From Herbaspirillum sp. AP02 (GTDB lineage Bacteria; Pseudomonadota; Gammaproteobacteria; Burkholderiales; Burkholderiaceae_D): a stretch of 64,000 nucleotides of DNA. The position numbers and the translations under genes were made by a program. Shown here piece by piece: positions 1 to 7,861 of this stretch. The notes under the pieces are model-generated. The model was not told where the DNA came from, ran no database searches, and worked only from the letters and a program-made list of their open reading frames with translations. The DNA is taken from contig NZ_JADWMY010000001.1 in assembly GCF_015767275.1 (NCBI RefSeq), positions 62,001 through 126,000 on the forward strand, in the 5' to 3' direction. Numbering within the stretch: position 1 is the stretch's first letter; every line of letters begins with the position of its first letter.

Positions 1-1028
1 TCCAGCGCCTCGGGCGGCGCTGGTCCTTCGTGCTGGGTGCCGCCAGTTGCTGCGTGGGTGGCCTGGTGTCGGTGTGGTCGGTGTTCCATGCCCAGTTCTG
101 GACTTTCTGCGCCGGCACCGCCCTGGTCGGGGTGTTCCAGGCCTTTGCCCAGTATTACCGTCTGGCGGCAGCCGATGCCGTCAGTGAAGCGGCCAAGAGC
201 CGTGCCATCTCCACTGTGCTGGCCGGCGGCGTGATCGCGGCGCTGGTGGGTCCGGCACTGGCGGCGTGGAGCAAGGACTGGTTCCCGACCGCGCTCTTTG
301 CCGGGGCCTATCTGGTGGTGGCCGCCATGGGCCTGCTGTCGGTGCTGGTGCTGGTGCTGTTCTATCGCGACCAGACCGATCACCTTTCTGCCACCGCGGT
401 CACGGGCGCGGAACTGGAGCCGGCGCGTCCGTTGTCGGTCATTGCCCGCACCCCGGTGTTCATGGCCTCGGTGGCCAACAACGTGGCCGGGTCGATGGTG
501 ATGATGTTCATCATGACCGCAGCCCCGCTGGCGGCCGTGGCCTGTCACCACGGTATCGACGACGGTGCGGCCATCATCCAGTGGCACCTGATGGGCATGT
601 ATGCGCCATCCTTCTTCGCCGGGCGCCTGATCCAGCGCTTCGGCCTGGGCAGCGTGCTGCTGGCCGGGCTGGCCATGAACCTGGGCTGCGCGCTCATCGC
701 CATGCTCTCGACCACCTTGCCGGCTTTCTATGTGGCCTTGCTGCTGCTGGGCGTGGGCTGGAACTTCATGTTCGTCGGCGGCACCACCTTGCTGGCACAG
801 TCCTATACCCCGTCCGAACGCGCCAAGACCCAGGGCCTGGCCGAGCTGATGCGTTACGGCGCCACCGCCTTGGCGACACTTGGGGCCGGTCCTTTGCTGG
901 CGCGTTTCGGCTGGGAAACCCTCAACGCCGCCATCCTGCCGGTGCTGCTGCTGTCGGCATTGGTCACCGGGCGCTGGATGCTGGCCCAGCGCGCCGGACG
1001 GGCGACGCTGGCAGCCGGGCTGCGCTAA
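1..1028 (+). CDS. MFS transporter, 5' end outside the window
   Basis: Inner-membrane major facilitator superfamily transporter; the substrate is not identifiable. The frame is open from base 3 to the TAA at 1028, so the start and first helices lie left of the window; the GTG at 30 is internal. About ten hydrophobic segments can be seen. They are separated by a short cytoplasmic loop rich in charged and proline residues near codon 130, which fits the centre of a 12-helix MFS protein. The late GWNFMFVGGTTLLAQSY segment and the following RAKTQGLAE resemble the second-half loop motif of YcaD/NreB-like exporters. The GlxA-type regulator begins 37 bases downstream in the same direction, so co-transcription is possible. 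Family certain, function unknown. Confidence 0.85.
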   Translation, partial: QRLGRRWSFVLGAASCCVGGLVSVWSVFHAQFWTFCAGTALVGVFQAFAQYYRLAAADAVSEAAKSRAISTVLAGGVIAALVGPALAAWSKDWFPTALFAGAYLVVAAMGLLSVLVLVLFYRDQTDHLSATAVTGAELEPARPLSVIARTPVFMASVANNVAGSMVMMFIMTAAPLAAVACHHGIDDGAAIIQWHLMGMYAPSFFAGRLIQRFGLGSVLLAGLAMNLGCALIAMLSTTLPAFYVALLLLGVGWNFMFVGGTTLLAQSYTPSERAKTQGLAELMRYGATALATLGAGPLLARFGWETLNAAILPVLLLSALVTGRWMLAQRAGRATLAAGLR

Positions 1029-1065
1029 GATCGCACGGACCTTCACCCCAAGACTCAGATATCGC

Positions 1066-2073
1066 ATGGAATCCAAGCACGCGCCGCGCCAGGTCGTCAT
1101 CCTGGCTTATGAGGGCATGAACCTGCTCGACCTGTCCGGTCCCCTGCAGGTGCTGGCCACCACCAACCGCCTACAAGGGCGTGAAGCGTATCGCCTGCAT
1201 GTGGCGTCGGCGCAGGGTGGCGCCATCGTCACCAGCGCTGGCCTGCCGGTGATGACGCAGTCACTGGCGGCCTTGGATGCGTTGCTGGCCGGGCAGGAGT
1301 TGCACACGCTGATCTCGCCCGGCGGCAGCCTGGGCGAGCCCTTCAGTCTGGACCTGGCACTGGTGGCATGGATACGCAGGATGGCGCCGCGTGCACAGCG
1401 CGTCTGTTCGGTCTGTACTGGCGCCTTCCACCTGGCCGAGGCTGGCGTGCTGGACGGCCTGCGGGTGACCACGCACTGGGACTCGGCCGAGCAGTTGCAG
1501 CGCCGCTATCCGGCACTGGAGGTCGATGGCGACCCGATCTATATCCGCCAGGGCCGCATCTGGACGTCCGCAGGCGTCACCGCCGGCATCGACCTGGCAC
1601 TGGCACTGGTGGAGCAGGACCTGGGCCACGCCTGCGCCATCGCCACGGCGCGCCAGTTGGTGGTATTCGTCAAGCGCCCGGGCGGGCAGTCGCAGTTCAG
1701 CACCCCGCTGGCGTCCCAGGCGACCGGGGCAGGGCGTTTTGCCGAACTGCACGCCTGGATCGCCGCCCATCTGGAAGCCGACCTGCGGGTGGAAAACCTG
1801 GCGCGCCAGGCCAATATGAGCCCGCGCACCTTTGCCCGGCTCTACGTGGCCGAAACCGGACGCACGCCGGCCCGTGCCGTCGAACTGATGCGGCTGGAAG
1901 CGGCGCGCCGTGCGCTGGAAGAGACCCGCCTGCCGCTCAAGCGCATTGCCAGTCAGGCCGGCTACGGGGAAGAGCAGAACCTGCGGCGCGTATTCCTGCG
2001 CCAGCTCGGGGTCAGTCCGGGGCAGTACCGCGAGCGTTTCGCAACGCCGGCGGTGGCGCAGGTCAGCGCCTAG
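1066..2073 (+). CDS. GlxA family transcriptional regulator (DJ-1/PfpI plus AraC HTH)
   Basis: DNA-binding regulator of 335 residues. Residues about 9-185 form a DJ-1/PfpI class I amidotransferase-like sensor domain; the elbow SVCTGAFHLAEAG holds the family cysteine. Residues about 230-330 are a C-terminal AraC-type double helix-turn-helix, with NMSPRTFARLYVAETGRTPA in the first and the GYGEEQNLRRVFLRQLGVSP signature in the second. The ATG at 1066 was chosen because it opens directly on the beta-strand RQVVILAYEGMNLLDL; longer in-frame extensions overlap the upstream MFS gene. The domain order is that of GlxA/FtrA-type regulators. The inducer is unknown; the adjacent transporter may be a target (inference). 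Its TAG shares bases with the stop of the convergent LysR gene. Confidence 0.9.
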   Translation: MESKHAPRQVVILAYEGMNLLDLSGPLQVLATTNRLQGREAYRLHVASAQGGAIVTSAGLPVMTQSLAALDALLAGQELHTLISPGGSLGEPFSLDLALVAWIRRMAPRAQRVCSVCTGAFHLAEAGVLDGLRVTTHWDSAEQLQRRYPALEVDGDPIYIRQGRIWTSAGVTAGIDLALALVEQDLGHACAIATARQLVVFVKRPGGQSQFSTPLASQATGAGRFAELHAWIAAHLEADLRVENLARQANMSPRTFARLYVAETGRTPARAVELMRLEAARRALEETRLPLKRIASQAGYGEEQNLRRVFLRQLGVSPGQYRERFATPAVAQVSA

Positions 2074-3002
2074 CTCGCGGCACTGGTGTCCGGCAAGGGC
2101 TCCAGCGACTTCAACCCGGCCAGGGAATCCAGCCACCATGACAGCGCCGGTCCGGCCGGGTGGTCGGGCTTGTAGACGCACTGGATCGGCAGCTCCTCGC
2201 CCTGGGGCGAGTGGTGGATGGTGCTGATGCTGATCAGCCGTCCCGCTGCCAGGTCATCCTTGACCACGTGCAGGGGCATATTGCCCCAGCCCATGCCGGC
2301 ACGCAGCAAGGCGTGCTTGGTACCCAGGTCGCTCATGCGCCAGGTCAGGCGCGAGTGCACCGAAAAGTCCTGCCGTGCGGTGAGCTCGCTGCGGTCGCTC
2401 AGCACCAGCTGGGTCTGCTGCTGCAGCATCTTTTCCGTCACCCGTCCCTTGACCTGGGCCAGCGGGTGCCCGGGCGCCACCACCGCCACAAGTTGCACGC
2501 TGGGTAAGGTAATGCGCAGCAGGTTGGGCGGCGTGGTGGGCAGCGTGCCCAGGATGCCCAGCATGGAGCGGCCATCGATGACCCGCTCGGCCACCGCCCC
2601 CAGCGCTTCCACCTCCAGCCGCACTGTCACGGCGGGGAAGGCGTCACGAAAGCGCCGCAGCAGGTCCACCAGACAATCGGTGGGGAAGAACACGTCCACC
2701 GCCAGCGACATCTCCAGTTCCTGCCCGCGCGCATAGGAATTGGCGCGCACCTGCAACGAATCCACATGGTCCAGCACCTGCCGCGCATCGGCCAGCAGCG
2801 CCACGCCGGGACGGGTCAGCTGTGGCCGATAGCCGCTACGGTCGAACAGCAGCACCCCCAGCTGATCTTCCAGCGTGGCGATGGCATAGCTCACCGCCGA
2901 TTGCGCCCGCGCCAGCTTGCGTGCGGCTGCCAGGAAACTGCCACTGTCGGCAACCTGGACAAATACACGCAGTTGATCCAGCGACAGACGTTCGATGTTC
3001 AT
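2070..3002 (-). CDS. LysR family transcriptional regulator
   Basis: LysR-type regulator of 310 residues. Residues 1-60 hold the winged HTH (DSGSFLAAARKLARAQSAVS, then a wing ending LFDRSGYRPQLT). The rest is a periplasmic-binding-protein-like effector domain. The start at 3002 opens on MNIERLSLDQLRVF, typical for the family; an upstream in-frame start would add ten unrelated residues. The gene runs divergently from doxX and the two pirin genes, and the 260-base gap between them carries a near-perfect 20-bp palindrome at 3054-3073. By the usual LysR arrangement it probably controls doxX-pirin (inference). It ends inside the stop codon of the convergent GlxA-type gene. Confidence 0.92.
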   Translation of the reverse strand: MNIERLSLDQLRVFVQVADSGSFLAAARKLARAQSAVSYAIATLEDQLGVLLFDRSGYRPQLTRPGVALLADARQVLDHVDSLQVRANSYARGQELEMSLAVDVFFPTDCLVDLLRRFRDAFPAVTVRLEVEALGAVAERVIDGRSMLGILGTLPTTPPNLLRITLPSVQLVAVVAPGHPLAQVKGRVTEKMLQQQTQLVLSDRSELTARQDFSVHSRLTWRMSDLGTKHALLRAGMGWGNMPLHVVKDDLAAGRLISISTIHHSPQGEELPIQCVYKPDHPAGPALSWWLDSLAGLKSLEPLPDTSAAS

Positions 3003-3053
3003 GCGATTCCCCGGGAAAAAGCAAAAAGCCAACTATATCTAGTATTTCGATAT

Positions 3054-3073
3054 TGATTATAAAAAGATAATCA
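3054..3073. promoter_or_regulatory. Palindrome, probable LysR operator
   Basis: TGATTAT-AAAAAG-ATAATCA: perfect 7-bp arms with a 6-base centre, lying 52 bases upstream of the LysR start and in the region divergent to doxX. It is AT-rich in a GC-rich context and fits the T-N11-A style of LysR-type binding sites. Its use as operator for both directions is inferred. Confidence 0.5.
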
Positions 3074-3262
3074 GTTTTTTCGGGAGACGAACTTGCCTAT
3101 TCTGTCATCACTGGCTGCAGCGAACGCCGAGAGCGAACAGCGCAAAGCCGGGCTTTGTCAGCAGTAGCAAGAAGATCACGTAGAAAAATGCAATCAGGCA
3201 ACACGGCATCACAATTCAAACAACCCGTAGTTCACCCATACCCAATATCAGAGAGGCTTACC

Positions 3263-3658
3263 ATGATCACCAACTTCACCACCTTCCGTATCGGCCGCGT
3301 CCTGCTGGCGTCGCTGTTCGTCATCTCCGGGATCTTCAAGATCGTCGGCTTCGCCGGTACCGTCGGCTACTTCACCAGCCTGGGCCTGCCGGTCCCGACC
3401 CTGGCCGTGCTGGTCACCATCCTGGTCGAAGTCGGCGGCGGCCTGCTGCTCATGAGCGGTCGCGGCGTGCGTCCGGTGTCGCTGGTGATTGCACTCTTCA
3501 CCGTCGGCGCCACCCTGTCGGCCCACCATTTCTGGACCATGGAAGGTGCCGCCGCCCAGGGTCAGATGATTCACTTCCTGAAGAACGTGGCCCTGATCGG
3601 CGCCTTGCTGCTGGTGTCGTCCATCGATACCAACGCCCAGCCCGAAGAAGCCCGTTGA
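3263..3658 (+). CDS. DoxX family membrane protein
   Basis: Small integral membrane protein of 131 residues with four hydrophobic helices. The family signature GRVLLASLFVISGIFKIVGF lies near the N-terminus and the conserved second-helix segment is GLPVPTLAVLVTILVEVGGG. DoxX/YphA-like proteins are often found with pirins and redox enzymes; some are quinone-linked, but no biochemical role can be assigned here. The ATG at 3263 follows a GAGAGG ribosome binding site, while longer in-frame starts would place a polar leader before helix 1. It is the first gene of a likely doxX-pirin-pirin unit divergent from the LysR regulator. Confidence 0.88.
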   Translation: MITNFTTFRIGRVLLASLFVISGIFKIVGFAGTVGYFTSLGLPVPTLAVLVTILVEVGGGLLLMSGRGVRPVSLVIALFTVGATLSAHHFWTMEGAAAQGQMIHFLKNVALIGALLLVSSIDTNAQPEEAR

Positions 3659-3750
3659 TCTAATGATCGACTGATCTGCACTGCACCCGTACCGTCAACG
3701 CCATACCGGCCCGCACCCAAGAGGTGCGGGCGCATTCAAGGAGATCGACC

Positions 3751-4611
3751 ATGACTACCCCCTATACCCGCCAGATCGAACGCCTGGTCAACGGCATCCC
3801 TACCCAGGATGGCGCCGGCGTCAGCCTCACCCGCGTGCTGACCCATGACCTGCAACGCCGCCTGGACCCGTTCCTGATGCTGGACGCCTTCCACTCCGAC
3901 GAACCCAGCGATTACCTGGCCGGTTTCCCCGACCATCCGCACCGCGGTTTCGAGACCGTGACCTATATGCTGGCCGGCCGCATGCGCCACCGCGACAATG
4001 CCGGCAACGAAGGTCTGCTGGAACCGGGTGGCATGCAATGGATGACCGCCGGTCGTGGCCTGGTGCATTCCGAATTGCCGGAGCAGGAAAACGGCCTCAT
4101 GAGCGGCTTCCAGCTGTGGGTCAACCTGGCCGGCAAGGACAAGATGACCGATCCCGGCTACCAGGACATCCCCTCGGCCGGCATTCCCGAAAGCTCCCCG
4201 CAACCCGGCGTGAAGGTACGCGTGCTGGCCGGTAGCGCCTTCGGTACCGATGGCGCCATCCGCCGCGAGACCACCGAGCCGCTGTACCTGGATCTGGACC
4301 TGGAAGCTGGCGTGACCGTGGAACTGCCGATTCCGGCTACCCACAATGCCTTCCTCTACGTCTATCAGGGCCGCTTGGCGGTAGGTGGCGAAGGCGCCGA
4401 GACCCGTCCGGCCGAAGCCGGTCGCATGGCCGTGCTGACCAATCCGGTCGGTGCCACCGGGGTGAAGGTGCGGGCCGAGCAGGGTAGCCGTTTCCTGCTG
4501 ATCGCGGGCAAGCCACTGAATGAGCCTATTGCCCAATGGGGACCGTTCGTGATGAACACCCGCGAGCAGGTCGAGACCGCCATCGATGATTTCCGCGCCG
4601 GACGTTTTTGA
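3751..4611 (+). CDS. Pirin family protein
   Basis: Bicupin pirin of 286 residues. The N-terminal cupin carries the metal-binding motif HPHRGFETVTYML with a downstream conserved MQWMTAGRGLVHSE, giving the usual His/His/His/Glu iron site. The C-terminal cupin (PLYLDLDLEAGVTVELP onward) lacks obvious metal ligands, as is normal for pirins. Some bacterial pirins are quercetin dioxygenases or modulate pyruvate metabolism; which applies here is unknown. The ATG at 3751 is preceded by AAGGAGATCGACC, a strong ribosome binding site. It lies 92 bases after doxX and 95 bases before a second pirin. Confidence 0.92.
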   Translation: MTTPYTRQIERLVNGIPTQDGAGVSLTRVLTHDLQRRLDPFLMLDAFHSDEPSDYLAGFPDHPHRGFETVTYMLAGRMRHRDNAGNEGLLEPGGMQWMTAGRGLVHSELPEQENGLMSGFQLWVNLAGKDKMTDPGYQDIPSAGIPESSPQPGVKVRVLAGSAFGTDGAIRRETTEPLYLDLDLEAGVTVELPIPATHNAFLYVYQGRLAVGGEGAETRPAEAGRMAVLTNPVGATGVKVRAEQGSRFLLIAGKPLNEPIAQWGPFVMNTREQVETAIDDFRAGRF

Positions 4612-4706
4612 GTACGTCTGCACCGAAACTGATTGCACTTCATCGCCAGCAAACTGAACGAAAAAAACGGGCGTCCGGGACGTCCGCACCCTAACAGGAG
4701 AGCACC

Positions 4707-5585
4707 ATGAGCAACATCCTTCACAAGATCCAGGGCCTGACCCGCGACATCGGTTTCCCCGTGCGCCGTCTGCTGCCCGCTGCTGCCGCCCGTACCGTCG
4801 GCCCCTTCGTCTTCTTCGATCACATGGGTCCGGTGGAATTCGACGCCGGCACTACCGAAGGCGATGTCCGTCCACACCCGCATATCGGTCTGGCCACCGT
4901 CACCTACCTGTTCTCCGGCGCGATGATGCACCGCGACAGCCTGGGCGTGGTCCAGCGCATCACCCCGGGCGCGGTCAACTGGATGGCCTCGGGCCGCGGC
5001 ATCGTGCACTCCGAGCGCATTCCCGATGACATCCGCGAGCAGAAGGTGCCGGTGCACGGTCTGCAGATGTGGGTAGCGTTGCCGGCCGACCAGGAAGACG
5101 GTGCGCCGAGCTTCCATCACTATGCGTCGGAAGACATGCCGCAGACCGAGGTGGGCGGTGCCAGGCTGCACGTGCTGGCCGGTTCGGCCTTCGGCGTGAC
5201 CTCGCCGGTGCAGACCGCCAGCCCCACCCTGTACGTGGCCGGCAGTACCACCGAGGGCGCCGAGCTGGAGATCAGCGCCGAGGTGCAGGAGCGTGCCGTC
5301 TATGTGGTCCGTGGTGATGTGACGCTGGATGGCGAAAGCATGCCGGCCGGTACCCTGGCCATCCTGGCGCCGGGCGCGGTGGTGGCCCTCAAGGCGCTGG
5401 GCGAGGCGGTCTTCATGATCCTGGGCGGCGCGCCGCTGGATGGTCCGCGTTTCGTGTGGTGGAATTTCGTGTCCACCTCGCGTGACAAGATCGACGCCGC
5501 CAAGGAGGCCTGGAATGGCCGTGACAAGCAGGTGTTCCCGGACATCCCGGGCGAAACCGAGTGGATTCCGCTGCCAGCCCATTGA
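4707..5585 (+). CDS. Second pirin family protein
   Basis: 292-residue bicupin protein, diverged from its upstream neighbour. It keeps the iron-site motif PHPHIGLATVTYLF and the second box NWMASGRGIVHSER, so a catalytic metal site is likely. It has an extra N-terminal segment, GLTRDIGFPVRRLLPAAA, typical of the YhhW-like/long pirins. The ribosome binding site is AACAGGAGAGCACC just before ATG 4707. Two dissimilar pirins in tandem behind doxX suggests different substrates rather than a recent duplication. A strong terminator follows at 5620-5664, marking the end of the unit. Confidence 0.92.
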   Translation: MSNILHKIQGLTRDIGFPVRRLLPAAAARTVGPFVFFDHMGPVEFDAGTTEGDVRPHPHIGLATVTYLFSGAMMHRDSLGVVQRITPGAVNWMASGRGIVHSERIPDDIREQKVPVHGLQMWVALPADQEDGAPSFHHYASEDMPQTEVGGARLHVLAGSAFGVTSPVQTASPTLYVAGSTTEGAELEISAEVQERAVYVVRGDVTLDGESMPAGTLAILAPGAVVALKALGEAVFMILGGAPLDGPRFVWWNFVSTSRDKIDAAKEAWNGRDKQVFPDIPGETEWIPLPAH

Positions 5586-5619
5586 GCCGCATCCCGGATC
5601 CACGGTGCTGAAAAGAAAA

Positions 5620-5664
5620 CCGCCAGTCGTATGCATTGCATGCATTGCGACTGGCGGTTTTTTT
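5620..5664. terminator. Bidirectional intrinsic terminator
   Basis: Ten-bp perfect stem CCGCCAGTCG/CGACTGGCGG (5620-5629 and 5648-5657) followed by seven T. An A-rich run precedes it, giving a T-rich tail on the other strand. It serves the pirin gene on the plus strand and the convergent 95-residue gene on the minus strand. The loop itself contains two ATGCAT palindromes. Confidence 0.9.
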
Positions 5665-5690
5665 ACCGGCGTCGGCCGGTGGGGCGGACC

Positions 5691-5978
5691 TCAGAGCAGT
5701 CCGATGATGCGGCCCATCTCGGTGATGTAGGGGCTGTCCTTCAAGACCTGGTTTTCCAGGCTGTCGGCGGCGCGGCGCAGCGATTGCCAGGTATCGCTGA
5801 CCTCGCCGGCATGGGGTTGCGGCGCGCTCAGGTGTTGCCGCAGGCGGGCGATATCGTCGCGCAGCTGGTCGGCTTCGGTACTGCCGGCGGGCAGTTTCTG
5901 CAGTTCCGCCTCGAACTGGCCGACCATGTCCAGCAGGCGCTGGTGATCGAAACCCGGGGTTTGCATTTGCTCGCTCAT
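5691..5978 (-). CDS. Small DUF4404-like protein
   Basis: 95-residue soluble, acidic, mostly helical protein with no signal peptide and no cysteine. The heptad-like N-terminal half (DHQRLLDMVGQFEAELQKL, then DQLRDDIARLRQHL) followed by a second helical stretch and a short hydrophobic end, ITEMGRIIGLL, resembles the DUF4404 family. The match rests on pattern only. The start at 5978 is supported by the ribosome binding site AAGGAGAAT directly upstream; a longer in-frame extension is rich in GC-shadow residues. It stands alone between two convergent terminator-bounded neighbours. Function unknown. Confidence 0.7.
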   Translation of the reverse strand: MSEQMQTPGFDHQRLLDMVGQFEAELQKLPAGSTEADQLRDDIARLRQHLSAPQPHAGEVSDTWQSLRRAADSLENQVLKDSPYITEMGRIIGLL

Positions 5979-6191
5979 GAATTCTCCTTCGGTGATTGAC
6001 CGGCTCCATGATAGGCGCATTGCCGCAGGGCCGGCGAAAAAAGCCGCCGGGGTTTGCCCGGCGTCAAGTTCTGCTGTTTGGTCGTCAATGGCCAGACGAA
6101 GTTCCGGTAAGGCGTCACCCGCATGCTTTGCTACACTGGCGGCTGTTTTTGCGTGCGGCGCGTCCTGCGCCGCCATTGCCTATCCTGATTC

Positions 6192-7364
6192 ATGACTTCA
6201 CAAGACGATTTCCCGCCGCAGCTCATCTGGCAGTCCGGCGCGCTCCAACATCAGCTGCGCTGGCATTCCGAGGCCGGTAATCCGCCTCCCAAACGGGTAC
6301 AGGAGGCGGACGACCAGCTCGCCGCCGATACCGCCTACCGGCTGGCCTGCGAAGGGACCGGCCTGCTCTGGCGGGGCGACTTCCAGAATGCGCGGCAGCT
6401 GCTGCAGGCATTGGGGCGCCGGGTCGACAAGGGGCGCGAGCGTGCCCTGGCCAAGAGCCGCGACAAGCCCGCCACCGGCGAGAGCCCGGCCCAGGCCTTC
6501 CACCAGCATCGCCAGATGCAGGCCCAGCGGGCCCGCATCCTGGGCATGCTGCTCATCCCCGTGGAACCCGGTTTCGTGGTGCCGCTGCGGCGCGCACCGG
6601 ATGTGCAGAAGGCCTGCAGCGAGGCCTACGATGCGGCGCTGGCGGCCGAGCCCTTTGCGGTCTCGTTGCGCGAACTGCAGGGCCTGATCGGTGCCCATGA
6701 ATGGCGCAAGAAGGGCGTCGAGATTGCCGCACTGGATGGGCGCATCCATCCCTACTACGGGGTGTTTTCGCCGGTGCGGGGCGAGTATGTGGACCTGGTG
6801 GCGCAGGCGCCACTGCCGTCCACCGAGCTGGCCTTCGACATCGGCGTGGGCAGCGGCGTGCTCTCGGCGGTGCTGGCCAAACGCGGCGTTCGCAAGATCG
6901 TCGGCACCGACATGGACCCGCGCGCCCTGGCCTGCGCAGATGAAAACCTGCGGACCCTGGGGCTGCGCAAGCAGGTCGAACTGCAGCAGGCCGACCTGTT
7001 CCCGCCCGGCCGGGCGCCACTGGTGGTGTGCAATCCACCGTGGCTGCCGGCACGACCCAGCTCCGCCATCGAACATGCCGTCTATGACCCCGACAGCCGC
7101 ATGCTGCTGGGTTTCCTCAATGGGCTGGCGGCGCACCTGAGTGCCCAGGGCGAGGGTTGGCTGATCCTCTCCGATTTCGCCGAGCATCTCGGCCTGCGCG
7201 CACCGGGCATGCTGGCGCAAGCCATTGCGCAAGCGGGCCTGGAGGTGGTGGCACGGCACGACATCAAGCCGCGCCACGGCAAGGCCGTCGACCGTGATGA
7301 CCCGCTGTTCGCCGCCCGCAGCAAGGAAACCACCACCCTGTGGCGCCTGCGCGCCCGGGGCTAG
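6192..7364 (+). CDS. Class I SAM-dependent methyltransferase (HemK/PrmC-like fold)
   Basis: 390-residue cytoplasmic protein. A C-terminal Rossmann-type methyltransferase domain starts near residue 210. Motif I is FDIGVGSGVLSAVL (SAM binding), an acidic end of strand 2 follows in GTDMDPRALACA, and the catalytic NPPW is near residue 280. NPPY/NPPW is shared by N-methyltransferases acting on glutamine or nucleic acid bases. The roughly 200-residue N-terminal part is charged and helical and may bind the substrate. The target cannot be told from sequence. ATG 6192 begins right after a short AT-poor leader; no operon partner is evident, and the next gene starts 35 bases downstream. Confidence 0.85.
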   Translation: MTSQDDFPPQLIWQSGALQHQLRWHSEAGNPPPKRVQEADDQLAADTAYRLACEGTGLLWRGDFQNARQLLQALGRRVDKGRERALAKSRDKPATGESPAQAFHQHRQMQAQRARILGMLLIPVEPGFVVPLRRAPDVQKACSEAYDAALAAEPFAVSLRELQGLIGAHEWRKKGVEIAALDGRIHPYYGVFSPVRGEYVDLVAQAPLPSTELAFDIGVGSGVLSAVLAKRGVRKIVGTDMDPRALACADENLRTLGLRKQVELQQADLFPPGRAPLVVCNPPWLPARPSSAIEHAVYDPDSRMLLGFLNGLAAHLSAQGEGWLILSDFAEHLGLRAPGMLAQAIAQAGLEVVARHDIKPRHGKAVDRDDPLFAARSKETTTLWRLRARG

Positions 7365-7399
7365 TCCATCGCGATAGCCATCCTGGGAGAGCCTTGATC

Positions 7400-7837
7400 A
7401 TGACATTTCCACGCATCCTGGCCTGGCTGCTGTGCGCAGCGACCATGCCCGCCCTGGCCCAGGTCACCACGCGCGACCTGGGCGGCCACTATGGCCCACA
7501 CCAGCAGGCGGTGCCGATCCCGGTGCCGGTCCCCGTGCCGGACAACCTGAACGGCAATGGCGTGCTGGCCGAGCCCATCACCACCTCTGGCAACAGTTGC
7601 AGCTGCCAGGTGGCGCCCACCAGTGGTAGCGCCTGCATGATCTTCCTGCGCACCAATGCGGCCGACTGGATCGCCAGTCATGCCGCCCAGACGCCGCTGC
7701 GTTCCTCTGCCAGCGGCCGTTACTACGATGCGCCGTTCGCCCTGGCCGCCAGTGCCTGCGCCGGGCGCAAGGTGGCCCCGGCGGGCGTGAAGGTGCACTG
7801 GCTGGACCGCCGCAACGCCATCATCGAGTGGAAATGA
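7400..7837 (+). CDS. Secreted hypothetical protein
   Basis: 145 residues with a clear Sec signal peptide (MTFPRILAWLLCAATMPALA, cleavage before Q). The mature part has a Pro-Val-rich stretch (VPIPVPVPVPDN), then four or more cysteines (CSCQ, C in ASACMIF, SACAG) that could form periplasmic disulfides. No known domain was recognised. The ATG at 7400 is preceded by GGGAGAGCC. It follows the methyltransferase closely and converges on the sensor kinase gene, which ends 25 bases away. Restricted distribution is likely (inference). Confidence 0.75.
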   Translation: MTFPRILAWLLCAATMPALAQVTTRDLGGHYGPHQQAVPIPVPVPVPDNLNGNGVLAEPITTSGNSCSCQVAPTSGSACMIFLRTNAADWIASHAAQTPLRSSASGRYYDAPFALAASACAGRKVAPAGVKVHWLDRRNAIIEWK

Positions 7838-7861
7838 TCGGGTAGAGATAGCGCCGGTGGC

